64,000 nt of DNA, taken from contig JBELEM010000006.1 of the NCBI GenBank assembly GCA_042093735.1, positions 5,473-69,472 of the forward strand. Reading direction: 5' to 3'. This document shows, in pieces, positions 35,194 to 44,890 of the stretch. The translations under genes and the position numbers were made by a program. Origin of the DNA: Hellea sp042093735 (GTDB taxonomy: Bacteria; Pseudomonadota; Alphaproteobacteria; Caulobacterales; Maricaulaceae). The notes under the pieces were generated by a model. It searched no databases and was not told the origin of the DNA. It saw only the letters and a program-made list of their open reading frames with translations. Each line of letters opens with the position of its first letter. Within the stretch, counting starts at the first letter, position 1.

Positions 35194-36726
35194 ATGTTTG
35201 AAAACTACCCAATACTTTCTTTAATAACGTTTATTCCTTTAGCAGGTGCTCTTTTATTAATATTTATGGCTCGCGTTTCAAGTTTAGAAGCACAAGAACA
35301 ACTCTCTCAAAATGCTCCTCGTGTTGCTCTAGTAATTTCTTGTGCCGTATTTTTCCTTGCAACGGTGTTAACATTTGACTTTGATAATACCCAGCCAGGA
35401 TTCCAATTTGTAGAGACAACAAAATGGCTTGGAGGAGGAATTGATTTTAGACTTGGTGTTGATGGCATCTCAATATTATTTGTATTGTTGACCACTTTCT
35501 TGACCCCCCTTTGTATTCTTGCCAGTGAAAAATCGATAGTATCTCGAAAGTTAGAATACATGGTAGCTTTCTTAATTTTAGAAACCTTAATGATAGGTAC
35601 CTTTGTTTCCTTAGATTTAATTCTTTTTTATCTTTTCTTTGAGGCCGTACTTATTCCTATGTTCATAATCATTGGGGTTTGGGGAGGAAAAAATAGAGTT
35701 TATGCAAGTTACAAATTTTTCCTTTACACGCTTTTAGGGTCAGTCTTAATGCTAGCAGCAATCATGTGGATATACAGCTATAGCAGTGTAATCTTAGGTG
35801 CCGCCTCAACTAATATAGAAGTATTAATTAATGAGTTGAGTATTCCAAAACAAACACAAAAATTGTTATGGTTAGCGTTTTTTGCATCTTTTGCTGTAAA
35901 AATGCCAATGTGGCCAGTGCATACTTGGCTTCCAGATGCCCACGTTGAAGCCCCTACAGCAGGTTCCGTTATTCTTGCAGGTATATTGTTAAAGCTAGGG
36001 GGATATGGTTTCCTGAGGTTTTCACTAACTTTATTTCCTAATGCCTCGCTGGAGTTGGCGCCATTAATTTTTTGGATGTCGGTAATAGCAATTATATACA
36101 CCTCACTTATTGCTTATCGACAAAATGATATCAAAAAGCTGATAGCGTATTCATCAGTCGCCCATATGGGTTTTGTTACAATGGGTATATTTACATTTAA
36201 TATTCAAGGGCTGCAGGGCGGAATTTATCAAATGTTATCTCATGGTATTATTTCAGGAGCATTATTTTTCTGTGTTGGAGTTATATATGATAGAATGCAC
36301 ACGCGAGAAATCTCTAATTATGGTGGTCTAGTTAAAAGGATGCCCATATATGCTGCTTTTTTCATGCTATTTACAATGGCAAATATAGGCTTACCCGGCA
36401 CCTCAGGTTTTGTTGGTGAGATGCTCACAATGATTGGAGCATACCAAGTTAGCCCATGGATTGCTCTGGGTGCTGCAATGGGAATGATCTTTTCAGCGGT
36501 TTATGCGTTACATCTATATAGGGAGGTTATTTTTGGAGAACAAAAAAATTCTGCTCTCGATGACATTAAAGACATAAATGTAAGAGAATTAATAGTACTA
36601 ACTCCTTTAGCGTTTCTAACTATCTTATTGGGTGTTTACCCTTCACTTATAACGGACATAACGTCTGTTTCTGTTGAAAATTTAATTATTAATTTTAACG
36701 CTGCTACTTCGTTAAACGGAAATTAA
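35194..36726 (+). CDS. nuoM: NADH-quinone oxidoreductase subunit M
   Basis: Antiporter-like proton-pumping subunit (ND4), 510 residues and about 14 helices. LFYLFFEAVLIPMFIIIGVWGG carries the essential membrane Glu, and PVHTWLPDAHVEAPTAGSVILAGILLKLGGYG is the family signature. It lies 4 bases after nuoL and 4 before nuoN. Confidence 0.97.
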   Translation: MFENYPILSLITFIPLAGALLLIFMARVSSLEAQEQLSQNAPRVALVISCAVFFLATVLTFDFDNTQPGFQFVETTKWLGGGIDFRLGVDGISILFVLLTTFLTPLCILASEKSIVSRKLEYMVAFLILETLMIGTFVSLDLILFYLFFEAVLIPMFIIIGVWGGKNRVYASYKFFLYTLLGSVLMLAAIMWIYSYSSVILGAASTNIEVLINELSIPKQTQKLLWLAFFASFAVKMPMWPVHTWLPDAHVEAPTAGSVILAGILLKLGGYGFLRFSLTLFPNASLELAPLIFWMSVIAIIYTSLIAYRQNDIKKLIAYSSVAHMGFVTMGIFTFNIQGLQGGIYQMLSHGIISGALFFCVGVIYDRMHTREISNYGGLVKRMPIYAAFFMLFTMANIGLPGTSGFVGEMLTMIGAYQVSPWIALGAAMGMIFSAVYALHLYREVIFGEQKNSALDDIKDINVRELIVLTPLAFLTILLGVYPSLITDITSVSVENLIINFNAATSLNGN

Positions 36727-36730
36727 AATT

Positions 36731-38164
36731 ATGTTTAATACAATTGCATTATTTGCACCTCAATTGGTTCTAGCCTTTTTTGCCTCGCAGCTTTTATCGA
36801 CAGGAGCCTTTGCAAAGAAAAATATATCTATAGGTATACGTAATTTTTCTATATTTGTCTTGTTGGTCTACTCTCTAACTGGTTTTATTTTAGGTCAACC
36901 TACTGGAACAGCTTTCAAAGGTGCACTAATTATTGATAATTTTAGTCACTACATGAACTTAATAATTGGTTTATCTGCAGCCGCAGCCTTAGCCTTATCT
37001 AAAAGCTTTTTTCAAATTGAAAAACTTGATCGATTTGAATTTTCTATTTTGGTACTTTATTGCACTCTTGGAATGAGTATTATGGTATCTGCTAATACTC
37101 TTCTAGCATTGTATATTGGCATAGAAATGCAGTCTTTATCGCTGTATGTAATGGCTGCTTTTAATCGTGATAGTTTAAGGTCTTCCGAATCTGGTTTGAA
37201 ATATTTTGTTTTGGGTGCTCTCTCGTCAGGACTTCTTCTTTATGGTGCATCACTGATATATGGCTTTACAGGTTCTATTGAATTTACTCAAATTTCTGAG
37301 GCCTTATCGTCTGGTGCATCTCCGGGAGTTACAGCAGGCATGGTATTTTTACTTTGTGGGTTGGCATTTAAAATCTCAGCTGCTCCCTTTCATATGTGGA
37401 CACCTGATGTTTATGAGGGCGCACCAACACCTGTTACTGCGTTTTTTGCATCAGTGCCCAAATTTGCTGCTATGGCATTAATCGCCCGCCTTTTAGTAGG
37501 CCCATTTGAAGGCATAGTTAGTCAATGGCAGCAAGTTATTGTAATATTTGCTGTTTTATCAATGTTTATTGGTGCTATCGGAGCATTAGTTCAGGTAAAT
37601 ATAAAGCGCCTTATGGCTTATTCATCTATAGCTAATATGGGGTTTGCCCTAGTTGCATTGTCTGCGGGAACTGAAACTGGTGTGAAAGGTATGCTGATAT
37701 TTATGAGTATATATGTTGTATCAGTTATTGGAATATTTGCTTGCATACTTCAAATGAGAATTCGCGATGGTATGGTTGAAAATATTAATGATCTAGCGGG
37801 ACTATCAAGCACAAACAGAAGTTTAGCTGTGGTACTAACAATTTTCTTATTCTCAATCATGGGCATACCCCCGTTACTAGGTTTTTTTGGCAAGTTTTTT
37901 GCCTTCATACCAGCAATAGAAGCAGGTATGGTTTGGCTGGTCGTCTTAGCCCTCATAGCCTCTGTAATTGGCGCTTTTTATTATTTGCGTTTAGTGAAAA
38001 TAATCTGGGGGGACGAGAGTGAGCATGATTTTGTTGAGGCTCCTAAAACTCTTAAAAGTATAGCTTTAATCTCGTCTTTATTAGTTTTTCCCGTTTTGAT
38101 ACTTCCGTTAGTTTCAATACCCACCCAAAGTCTAATATCTAGGGCTGCGAGCAGTTTATTTTGA
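36731..38164 (+). CDS. nuoN: NADH-quinone oxidoreductase subunit N
   Basis: Third antiporter-like subunit (ND2), 477 residues, about 14 helices. LLALYIGIEMQSLSLYVMAAFNR contains the conserved Glu, and PFHMWTPDVYEGAPTPVTAFFASVPKFAA the family signature. It closes the nuoA-N set; birA begins one base after its stop, so the operon continues into unrelated housekeeping genes. Confidence 0.97.
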   Translation: MFNTIALFAPQLVLAFFASQLLSTGAFAKKNISIGIRNFSIFVLLVYSLTGFILGQPTGTAFKGALIIDNFSHYMNLIIGLSAAAALALSKSFFQIEKLDRFEFSILVLYCTLGMSIMVSANTLLALYIGIEMQSLSLYVMAAFNRDSLRSSESGLKYFVLGALSSGLLLYGASLIYGFTGSIEFTQISEALSSGASPGVTAGMVFLLCGLAFKISAAPFHMWTPDVYEGAPTPVTAFFASVPKFAAMALIARLLVGPFEGIVSQWQQVIVIFAVLSMFIGAIGALVQVNIKRLMAYSSIANMGFALVALSAGTETGVKGMLIFMSIYVVSVIGIFACILQMRIRDGMVENINDLAGLSSTNRSLAVVLTIFLFSIMGIPPLLGFFGKFFAFIPAIEAGMVWLVVLALIASVIGAFYYLRLVKIIWGDESEHDFVEAPKTLKSIALISSLLVFPVLILPLVSIPTQSLISRAASSLF

Positions 38165-38165
38165 T

Positions 38166-38909
38166 GTGAAAATTATCCAAAAAGAAAGCATTGATTCAAC
38201 TAACGCCTATGCTAAGCTTTTATTGGAAACTGAGCATAAGTCCCCTTTTTGGATAGCAGCTGAACGCCAAACTAATGGGCGAGGGCGTTATCAAAGAAAA
38301 TGGATAAGTGATAAGGGTAATTTATTTTGTTCAAGAGTTTATTCGGTAGGTAATGATCTAAAACATTCATCTAATTTGAGCTTCGTAGCAGCCTTGGCGG
38401 TTGCAGAAACATTATTAAAATTTGTATCCCCAGAAACAATTAAAATTAAGTGGCCTAATGATGTTCTACTGCGAGGTAAGAAGGTTTCAGGAATATTACT
38501 AGAAAGCTTCAATTATAGAAATAAAAATTACATAATCATAGGAATAGGAATTAATTTGTCACATCATCCTGAAGGTAATTTATACCCTGCAACAAATCTA
38601 TTAGATAATATAACTGCTAAATCTCTCAAACTTTCGCCTTCAGGAATTCTTGATTTATTAGTTGATAGATTTGAAACCATTAACGAAATCTATTTAAAAG
38701 AAGGTTTTACTGCTGTAAGAGAGCAGTGGCTAAAGTTAAGTCATAATATTCCAGGGGAAGTAGAGGTTAAACTATTTAATGAGAATTTCTCTGGAAGAGC
38801 AATGGGAATTGATTTAAATGGGTCATTGCTTGTTACCTTGCCGGATGGCACCATACGTAATGTAAGTGCTGGCGATGTTTTTTTTGGTAGTGAAGAGGAT
38901 AAGGACTAA
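38166..38909 (+). CDS. birA: biotin--[acetyl-CoA-carboxylase] ligase (monofunctional BirA)
   Basis: Attaches biotin to carboxylase carrier domains by way of biotinyl-AMP. The 247 residues lack the N-terminal helix-turn-helix of E. coli BirA, so it is a ligase without repressor function. The ATP/biotin loop is NGRGRYQRKWIS, and KWPNDVLLRGKKVSGILLES supplies the catalytic Lys. GTG start directly after nuoN; coaX follows after 5 bases, a common order in alphaproteobacteria. Confidence 0.93.
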   Translation: MKIIQKESIDSTNAYAKLLLETEHKSPFWIAAERQTNGRGRYQRKWISDKGNLFCSRVYSVGNDLKHSSNLSFVAALAVAETLLKFVSPETIKIKWPNDVLLRGKKVSGILLESFNYRNKNYIIIGIGINLSHHPEGNLYPATNLLDNITAKSLKLSPSGILDLLVDRFETINEIYLKEGFTAVREQWLKLSHNIPGEVEVKLFNENFSGRAMGIDLNGSLLVTLPDGTIRNVSAGDVFFGSEEDKD

Positions 38910-38914
38910 TTGAT

Positions 38915-39682
38915 ATGTTGCTTGTAATAGATACTGGTAATACGAATACCCTTTTTGCAATACATGATGGTGATAAGTGGTTAGTTGAGTGGCGCATTGC
39001 GACTGATGCATCCCGCACTGCTGATGAATATGCAGTATGGTTTCATCAATTAATGAGCATGCAAAAAATGCAAATAAATGATATTAAAACTTGCGTTATT
39101 TCATCAGTCGTTCCTCAATCACTTTTCAATATGCGAAACCTTGCTAGACGGCATTTAAATGTGGAGCCTATTGTTGTTGGTGATGAAGGAATTGATATTG
39201 GAGTAGCTATCGATATAGATAACCCAAAAGAGGTTGGTTCTGACAGGTTGGTAACAGCGTTGGGAGCATTGCAAAAATATGAGGGCAATCTATTAATTGT
39301 CGACAGTGGTACAGCAACCACTTTTGATATTATTTCAAAAGATAAGCTTTTCGAGGGAGGAATCATAGCCCCTGGAATAAACCTTTCAGTTCGCGCCTTA
39401 CATGAGGCATCTGCACAATTACCTAGAATTGCAATTTTAAAGCCTGATCGTGTAGTTGCAAAAAATACGGTCGAAGCCATGCAATCAGGTATTTTTTTTG
39501 GATATATTAGTTTGATAGACGGGTTGATTGATAAAATTTTGAGTGAGGATGGTCGTAACTTTACTGTTATCGGCACGGGCGGTGTGGCCTCCTTATTTAA
39601 GGGTGAAGCAAAATCTATCCAATATTATGACTCAAATCTAACTATTGATGGCCTTTTAGAAATAGCGCGTTTGAATAAGTAG
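38915..39682 (+). CDS. coaX: type III pantothenate kinase
   Basis: ATP-dependent phosphorylation of pantothenate, the first step of coenzyme A synthesis. The 255-residue ASKHA-fold protein has VIDTGNTNTLFAI (phosphate loop) at the N-terminus, VGSDRLVTALGA for the substrate and VDSGTATTFDII as the second phosphate loop, with GGIIAPGINLS after it. CoaX enzymes need a monovalent cation and are not feedback-inhibited by CoA. AAGGA precedes the start. Confidence 0.95.
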   Translation: MLLVIDTGNTNTLFAIHDGDKWLVEWRIATDASRTADEYAVWFHQLMSMQKMQINDIKTCVISSVVPQSLFNMRNLARRHLNVEPIVVGDEGIDIGVAIDIDNPKEVGSDRLVTALGALQKYEGNLLIVDSGTATTFDIISKDKLFEGGIIAPGINLSVRALHEASAQLPRIAILKPDRVVAKNTVEAMQSGIFFGYISLIDGLIDKILSEDGRNFTVIGTGGVASLFKGEAKSIQYYDSNLTIDGLLEIARLNK

Positions 39683-39689
39683 TTTATTT

Positions 39690-41375
39690 ATGTCTAAAAA
39701 AGCAAAAAACGAATTAATATTCTTACCTCTTGGCGGTTGCGGTGAAATTGGAATGAATCTTAATCTCTATGGATTTGGTCCTGAGAATAATCGAAAATGG
39801 ATAATAGTTGATATTGGCGTTACTTTTGGTTCAGCAGATACTCCCGGTGTGGAAATAATTATGCCAAATATTGACTTTATTTTATCTATTAAAAGTAACT
39901 TATTAGGTATTATATTGACACATGCACATGAGGATCATATGGGAGCTTTAGCTCGCCTGTGGCCTCAATTGACATGTCCAATTTATGCTACTCCATTTAC
40001 TATGTATCTTGTTAAAGATAGGTTGTCTGAATTTAATTTGTTAGGTTTGGTAGAATTAAATACAATTGAATTAAAGAGTAAATTTAACTTAGGTCCATTC
40101 GCTTTTGAATTCATTAACATGACGCACTCAATAGCTGAGCCAAATGCATTATCCATAAAAACTGAATTAGGTACAATATTGCACACTGGTGATTGGAAAA
40201 TAGATGAACATCCGCAAATAGGTGAACCGATAGACTCAAAGTCCTTAAAGCATTTGGGTAAATCTGGGGTTCTTGCGATGGTTTGTGATAGTACGAATGT
40301 GTTTTCTGAGGGTTTCTCTGGAAGTGAGCAAAATGTAAGAGAAGAATTAGTAAAGCTAGTAAGTGAGTATCCAAATGTTGGAATTTCAGTTGCATCCTTT
40401 GCTTCAAACATTGCGAGGCTTGAATCTGTAATGATTGCAGCTAAATTAAATGGTCGGTCAGTCTGTTTAGTTGGCCGCTCTATGAAAAGAATGGTAGGTG
40501 CGGCAAAAAGTATTGGTATGTTATCAGGCGTAGATCAATTTATCACAGAGGATGAAGCCAATGCTATCCCTGCATCACATGTTTTATATCTATGCACAGG
40601 TAGTCAGGGTGAGCCACGTGCTGCACTCTCCAGAATTGCTAATAGCGAGCATAGGAATGTAAAGTTTCATAAAGGGGATGTCGTTATATTTTCTTCAAAA
40701 GTTATTCCGGGGAATGAAGTGAGTATCTATGCCTTGCAAAATAAACTAGCCGAAAAAGGTATTGAAATTATCACCGAAAAAATGAGAAACATCCATGTCT
40801 CTGGACATCCTTGCCGTGAAGAACTAAAAAAGATGTATGAGTGGGTGAAGCCTATAGTGTCTATTCCCGTACATGGTGAAAGACGTCATTTAATCGAACA
40901 CTCTAAACTATCTAAGCTTTTGGGAGTAAAACACTCTGTGGCACCAAAAAATGGAGAAATGTATAAAATTAATAAAAATGGCGTTGAACTTATCGATGTT
41001 GTTACTTCCGGGCGACTACACCAAGATGGTTCATTTATAGTATCTGATGATGATGCGGGCTTAAGGACAAGAAGGAAAATGGCGTATTCGGGCCATGTAA
41101 GTTTGAGTTTAGTTTATAACGTAAAGGGGAATATACTATCTGGACCTGAGCCACGTGCAGTTGGAATAGCTACCGGGCATGATGGCAGTTTAGTTGAGAG
41201 TTTATTGGATGGAGTTTCTGATGTGGCTGAATTAACGTTCAATAGCTTAAGTGCTAAAACTTATAGGGATGAGGATTTAGTTGAGGAAAAGTTAGTTTCT
41301 AAAATAAAGAGGTATGTTAAGGATAGAACTGGTAAGCGTACGCAAGTCGAAGTTATTGTGCATAAGGTAGTATGA
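39690..41375 (+). CDS. rnj: ribonuclease J
   Basis: A 561-residue metallo-beta-lactamase/beta-CASP RNase that does endonucleolytic and 5'-3' exonucleolytic RNA decay and rRNA maturation. The zinc site is LTHAHEDHMGAL (His78, His80, Asp82, His83), with HTGDWKID and CDSTN next; the beta-CASP part contains SFASNIARLESV, CTGSQGEPRAAL and VSGHPCREELKKMYEWVKP, then VHGERRHL. Alphaproteobacteria use RNase J alongside RNase E. It overlaps the epimerase gene by 4 bases. Confidence 0.94.
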   Translation: MSKKAKNELIFLPLGGCGEIGMNLNLYGFGPENNRKWIIVDIGVTFGSADTPGVEIIMPNIDFILSIKSNLLGIILTHAHEDHMGALARLWPQLTCPIYATPFTMYLVKDRLSEFNLLGLVELNTIELKSKFNLGPFAFEFINMTHSIAEPNALSIKTELGTILHTGDWKIDEHPQIGEPIDSKSLKHLGKSGVLAMVCDSTNVFSEGFSGSEQNVREELVKLVSEYPNVGISVASFASNIARLESVMIAAKLNGRSVCLVGRSMKRMVGAAKSIGMLSGVDQFITEDEANAIPASHVLYLCTGSQGEPRAALSRIANSEHRNVKFHKGDVVIFSSKVIPGNEVSIYALQNKLAEKGIEIITEKMRNIHVSGHPCREELKKMYEWVKPIVSIPVHGERRHLIEHSKLSKLLGVKHSVAPKNGEMYKINKNGVELIDVVTSGRLHQDGSFIVSDDDAGLRTRRKMAYSGHVSLSLVYNVKGNILSGPEPRAVGIATGHDGSLVESLLDGVSDVAELTFNSLSAKTYRDEDLVEEKLVSKIKRYVKDRTGKRTQVEVIVHKVV

Positions 41376-41806
41376 TCATGTCTAAGAGTTTTCTGGGTCC
41401 TTTGAATCATGTAGGTGTAGCTGTTCCTGATATTTATAAGGCTATAGATTTTTATGAAAATATTTTAGGAGTTGAAGGTATAACTACTCCAATTGACTTG
41501 CCTTCTCAAGGAGTAACGTATTCTTTTGTTAATTTACCCAGTGGTCAAGTTGAATTAATTCAACCATATGGTGAAAACTCACCAATTCATAAATTTCTTA
41601 GTAAAAACCCTAAAGGGGGACAGCATCATATATGTTTCGAGGTAGCTGATATATATAGGGCTAGTGACGAAATGAAAGAAAAGGGAATGAGAGTTCTCAA
41701 TGAGCCTCGCATTGGCGCTCATGGCACCTTAGTAGTTTTTTTGCACCCAGGAGACTCTGGGGGAGTTCTGATTGAACTAATGGAAACTCCTTTAAATTCA
41801 CATTAG
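41372..41806 (+). CDS. mce: methylmalonyl-CoA epimerase
   Basis: Interconverts (S)- and (R)-methylmalonyl-CoA in the propionyl-CoA pathway. A 144-residue vicinal-oxygen-chelate fold protein: LNHVGVAVPDIYKAIDFYENILG with the first metal His, GQVELIQPYGENSPIHKFLSKNPKGGQHHICFEV with the second, and GGVLIELME with the Glu ligand. It overlaps rnj by ATGA; an alternative in-frame ATG is two codons further on. The mutase genes are not in the window. Confidence 0.93.
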   Translation: MIMSKSFLGPLNHVGVAVPDIYKAIDFYENILGVEGITTPIDLPSQGVTYSFVNLPSGQVELIQPYGENSPIHKFLSKNPKGGQHHICFEVADIYRASDEMKEKGMRVLNEPRIGAHGTLVVFLHPGDSGGVLIELMETPLNSH

Positions 41807-41815
41807 GTAGTAATT

Positions 41816-42097
41816 ATGTCTGTATTCTCATTATTTGTTGTTTATCTTCTTATATGGTGGGTAACACTTTTTGCGGTACTTCCTTTTGGGGTGGTGGGTC
41901 AAATTGAAAAGGGTGAGATTGTGAATGGATCAGAGCTAGGAGCCCCTGCAGAAAGTAAGATAAAAAAGAAAGCCGTAATTACCACGGTTGTTGCTACAAT
42001 TATATGGCTATTGGTGTGCTCTATTATAATCAGTGGTTTATTAAGTTGGGATATTTTAGCAGAACTTTTTAATATTGATAAGTTGTCCGAAGAATAG
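41816..42097 (+). CDS. DUF1467 family membrane protein
   Basis: A 93-residue protein with two membrane helices: FVVYLLIWWVTLFAVLPFGV near the N-terminus and a second hydrophobic segment around residues 55-78, separated by a charged loop (QIEKGEIVNGSELGAPAESKIKKK). This is the DUF1467 pattern; its place behind the epimerase and before proS is conserved in alphaproteobacteria. Function unknown. Confidence 0.88.
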   Translation: MSVFSLFVVYLLIWWVTLFAVLPFGVVGQIEKGEIVNGSELGAPAESKIKKKAVITTVVATIIWLLVCSIIISGLLSWDILAELFNIDKLSEE

Positions 42098-42183
42098 CAG
42101 TTATCCTATGTTTTTGTTGTTTAACTAAATTAAATACAGTTATTTATTCTCTAAAAAATAATTTCAATAATGTATCGATTTCA

Positions 42184-42212
42184 TTGGTTTTATTGGTTTA
42201 CGTTAGTATAAT
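42184..42212 (+). promoter_or_regulatory. promoter of the proS-lolC-lolD operon
   Basis: TTGGTT (42184-42189) and a perfect TATAAT (42207-42212) are separated by exactly 17 bases, 35 bases ahead of the proS start. It is the best housekeeping promoter in the window. The rest of the 150-base gap after DUF1467 shows no clear terminator. Confidence 0.65.
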
Positions 42213-42247
42213 CTATTTTCAACCGATTAATATAATGGATTATCATT

Positions 42248-43576
42248 ATGCGTTTATCTAACTATTTTTTACCATTATTGAAGGAAACCCCTTCTGAAGC
42301 AACTATAGCGTCCCATAGATACATGCTTAGGGCTGGGATGGTTAAACAAGATAGCGCCGGGATATACATCTGGCTTCCTCTTGGCTTCAAGGTTTTAAAA
42401 AAAATAGAAAAAATTGTGCGGGAAGAACAGAATAAAGCTGGAGCAGTAGAAATTTTGATGCCTACCATACAGTCATCGATTCATTGGAAAGAAACTGGTA
42501 GGTATGATGCTTATGGACCTGAAATGCTCAGAATTAAGGATAGAGGTGATAGAGAGTTGCTATATGGGCCTACCAATGAGGACATGATAACGGATATGTT
42601 TCGTACTTATATCAAGTCTTATAAAGACTTGCCTCAAAATCTTTATCACATACAATGGAAATTTCGTGATGAAAGAAGACCGCGATTTGGGGTCATGCGC
42701 GGACGTGAATTTCTAATGAAAGATGCTTACAGTTTTGATGTTGATTTGGAGGGTGCACGACTTTCCTACAACAAGCAATTTGTGGCCTATTTAAATACAT
42801 TCGATAGACTAGGATTAAAAGCAATTCCACTGCGGGCTGATACAGGACCAATTGGTGGGGACCTTTCACATGAGTTTCTTATTTTAGCTGAAACAGGTGA
42901 GAGTAAGGTTTATTGTCATTCAGACCTGCTTGATATGGAGGCCCCAGGTTCTGTTATGGAAAAGGATTTGCAAGAAGTTGTAGATAGCAGAACCTCTTTT
43001 TATGCGCGAGCAGATGATATGCATGACCAGACTAAGTTTGATGAGATACCGAAAAATAAACAAGTGGTGGCAAGGGGTATCGAGGTAGGACATATTTTTC
43101 AGTTTGGTGATAAGTATTCAAAACCCATGAATGCTAATGTGCAGGGAGCCAATGGTAGAGTTAGTCCTGTAATGATGGGTTCTTATGGCGTTGGAGTATC
43201 AAGACTGGTGGGTGGTATCATTGAGGCAAGTCATGATGAAAATGGAATTGTATGGCCAAAATCAGTAACTCCATTTGGAGTTGGAATTATTAACCTAAAA
43301 GTTGGTGATGTTGATGTTGATAGGGTCTGTGAAGAGCTCTATGAAATATTTGAAAGATCTGGAATTGAACCCCTTTATGATGATAAAAACGATAGGGGAG
43401 GTCAAAAATTTGCTCGAATGGATTTGATCGGTTTGCCATATCAGATTATTGTAGGGCCCAGGGGATTAAAAGATGATATAGTTGAAGTTAAAGTGAGAGT
43501 TTCTGGAGAGAAAAAGGAACTGAGTTTGGAAAATGCTGTTAACTATATCATAAGTGAATATAAAAGTGTAATTTGA
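42248..43576 (+). CDS. proS: proline--tRNA ligase (short alphaproteobacterial form)
   Basis: Class II synthetase that charges tRNA-Pro. Motif 1 region GIYIWLPLGFKVLKKIEKIVREEQNKAG, motif 2 QWKFRDERRPRFGVMRGREFLMKDAYSFD and motif 3 SYGVGVSRLVGGIIE are present, followed by the anticodon-binding domain. At 442 residues it lacks the editing insertion found in the roughly 570-residue E. coli enzyme, as usual in alphaproteobacteria; a separate ProXp-ala type deacylase is expected elsewhere. The next gene starts at the base after its stop. Confidence 0.95.
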   Translation: MRLSNYFLPLLKETPSEATIASHRYMLRAGMVKQDSAGIYIWLPLGFKVLKKIEKIVREEQNKAGAVEILMPTIQSSIHWKETGRYDAYGPEMLRIKDRGDRELLYGPTNEDMITDMFRTYIKSYKDLPQNLYHIQWKFRDERRPRFGVMRGREFLMKDAYSFDVDLEGARLSYNKQFVAYLNTFDRLGLKAIPLRADTGPIGGDLSHEFLILAETGESKVYCHSDLLDMEAPGSVMEKDLQEVVDSRTSFYARADDMHDQTKFDEIPKNKQVVARGIEVGHIFQFGDKYSKPMNANVQGANGRVSPVMMGSYGVGVSRLVGGIIEASHDENGIVWPKSVTPFGVGIINLKVGDVDVDRVCEELYEIFERSGIEPLYDDKNDRGGQKFARMDLIGLPYQIIVGPRGLKDDIVEVKVRVSGEKKELSLENAVNYIISEYKSVI

Positions 43577-44890
43577 ATGGGAAAAAATGGCGAAACAAAA
43601 TTACCCTTAATTCAATCTAATAGTCCTTTTGGAGTAATTGAACGAAAGATATCATTCAGATACCTTCGTTCAAAAAAAAATCAGGGCGGTGTGGGCCTCA
43701 TATCTTTAATATCCTTTATCTGTATTATGTTGGCAATAGCAGCTATGATCATAATAATGTCAATTATGAACGGGTTCCGCGATGAGATGATTAAGCTCAC
43801 GATAGGTTCAGAGGGGCATATGTTTGTTGCTTTACCAAACCCTGAGCCGAATAAGCAGTATATTGAATTGCTGGAAAAAGATTTATCATCCTTGTCTGGT
43901 ATTGAAGGCGCTTTTCAGTTCAACCAAAACTTTACGGGGATACAAGCAAATAGTCAGTTTGGTTTAGCTAAGGTTATTGGTATCTCACCTAATAATTTAA
44001 AAGATTTTGAGCTCATTGTGTCAAATATTATTGAGGGTTCAATTCAAAAGCCTCCCTTCAGTTTAAAGCAAGAGAATATGATAACAATTGGATCGGGGTT
44101 AGCAAATTCATTTGGACTTAAAGTTGGTGATAGCATAGTAATTTATTCTCCTAACTCGCGGCAAACCATTAGCGGTCCAATGCCAATAAAAAAGTCTTAT
44201 ATTATAGGGGCAATTTTTAAATTAGGACTCTACCAGGCTGATTTATCAAATATTTATATGGATATAGGCCAAGCTAGCTTGCTGTTTAATAAAGGACTTC
44301 ATTCCGGGGAGATTCAGATTCGTTTGTCGAATCCGGATGAATTAGATAAAATACGAAATGAGATATTAAGAATTATCGATAAACCAGTTATCATCCAATC
44401 TTGGAAAGATCGTAATGCATCCACAGCAACTGCTCTCAGAACTGAACAAATAGCAATGCGTTTTATCTTTATGATTGTTGTAATAATTGCTGTTTTTCCA
44501 GTGTTGGCCTCTATGATAATGTTGGTAAAAAATAAATCAAAAGATATAGCCGTTCTGCGCACTTTAGGGGTTTCTAGGGCGGCTATTTTGAGAATATTTT
44601 TTATGACTGGAGTGTCAATAGGCTCTGTGGGTACTCTTTCAGGCGTTATGTTGGGAATATTATTTTGTTCAAATGTAGATCATATCCAATCAGTTTTAGA
44701 GTTTGTTACAGGTGTGGAGTTGTTTCCTGAGGACGTGTATCAATTATCAGGGGGAATTCCCTCTAAAGTAATTTGGGGTGAAGTTTTTGGGGTGGCATTT
44801 TGGGGATTTTTAATATCAGCGCTTGCAACATTCTTTCCTGCATTGACTGCCTCACGCATAGATCCAGTGGACGCATTGCGCTATGACTAA
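43577..44890 (+). CDS. lolC: lipoprotein-releasing ABC transporter permease (LolC/LolE type)
   Basis: Inner-membrane permease that extracts lipoproteins and hands them to LolA. The 437-residue protein has one N-terminal helix after ISFRYLRSKKNQGGVGLISLISF, a large periplasmic domain (about 50-290), and three C-terminal helices of the FtsX/MacB type with MLVKNKSKDIAVLRTLGVSRAAILRIF. Only one permease gene is present next to lolD, which suggests a homodimeric LolF-like permease instead of LolC plus LolE. It overlaps lolD by 8 bases. Confidence 0.93.
   Translation: MGKNGETKLPLIQSNSPFGVIERKISFRYLRSKKNQGGVGLISLISFICIMLAIAAMIIIMSIMNGFRDEMIKLTIGSEGHMFVALPNPEPNKQYIELLEKDLSSLSGIEGAFQFNQNFTGIQANSQFGLAKVIGISPNNLKDFELIVSNIIEGSIQKPPFSLKQENMITIGSGLANSFGLKVGDSIVIYSPNSRQTISGPMPIKKSYIIGAIFKLGLYQADLSNIYMDIGQASLLFNKGLHSGEIQIRLSNPDELDKIRNEILRIIDKPVIIQSWKDRNASTATALRTEQIAMRFIFMIVVIIAVFPVLASMIMLVKNKSKDIAVLRTLGVSRAAILRIFFMTGVSIGSVGTLSGVMLGILFCSNVDHIQSVLEFVTGVELFPEDVYQLSGGIPSKVIWGEVFGVAFWGFLISALATFFPALTASRIDPVDALRYD

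Noticed and set aside
42098..42247. Terminator after the DUF1467 gene
   Set aside because: Only a weak AGTTA/TAACT pairing without a T-run; the promoter in this gap is clear, the terminator is not.
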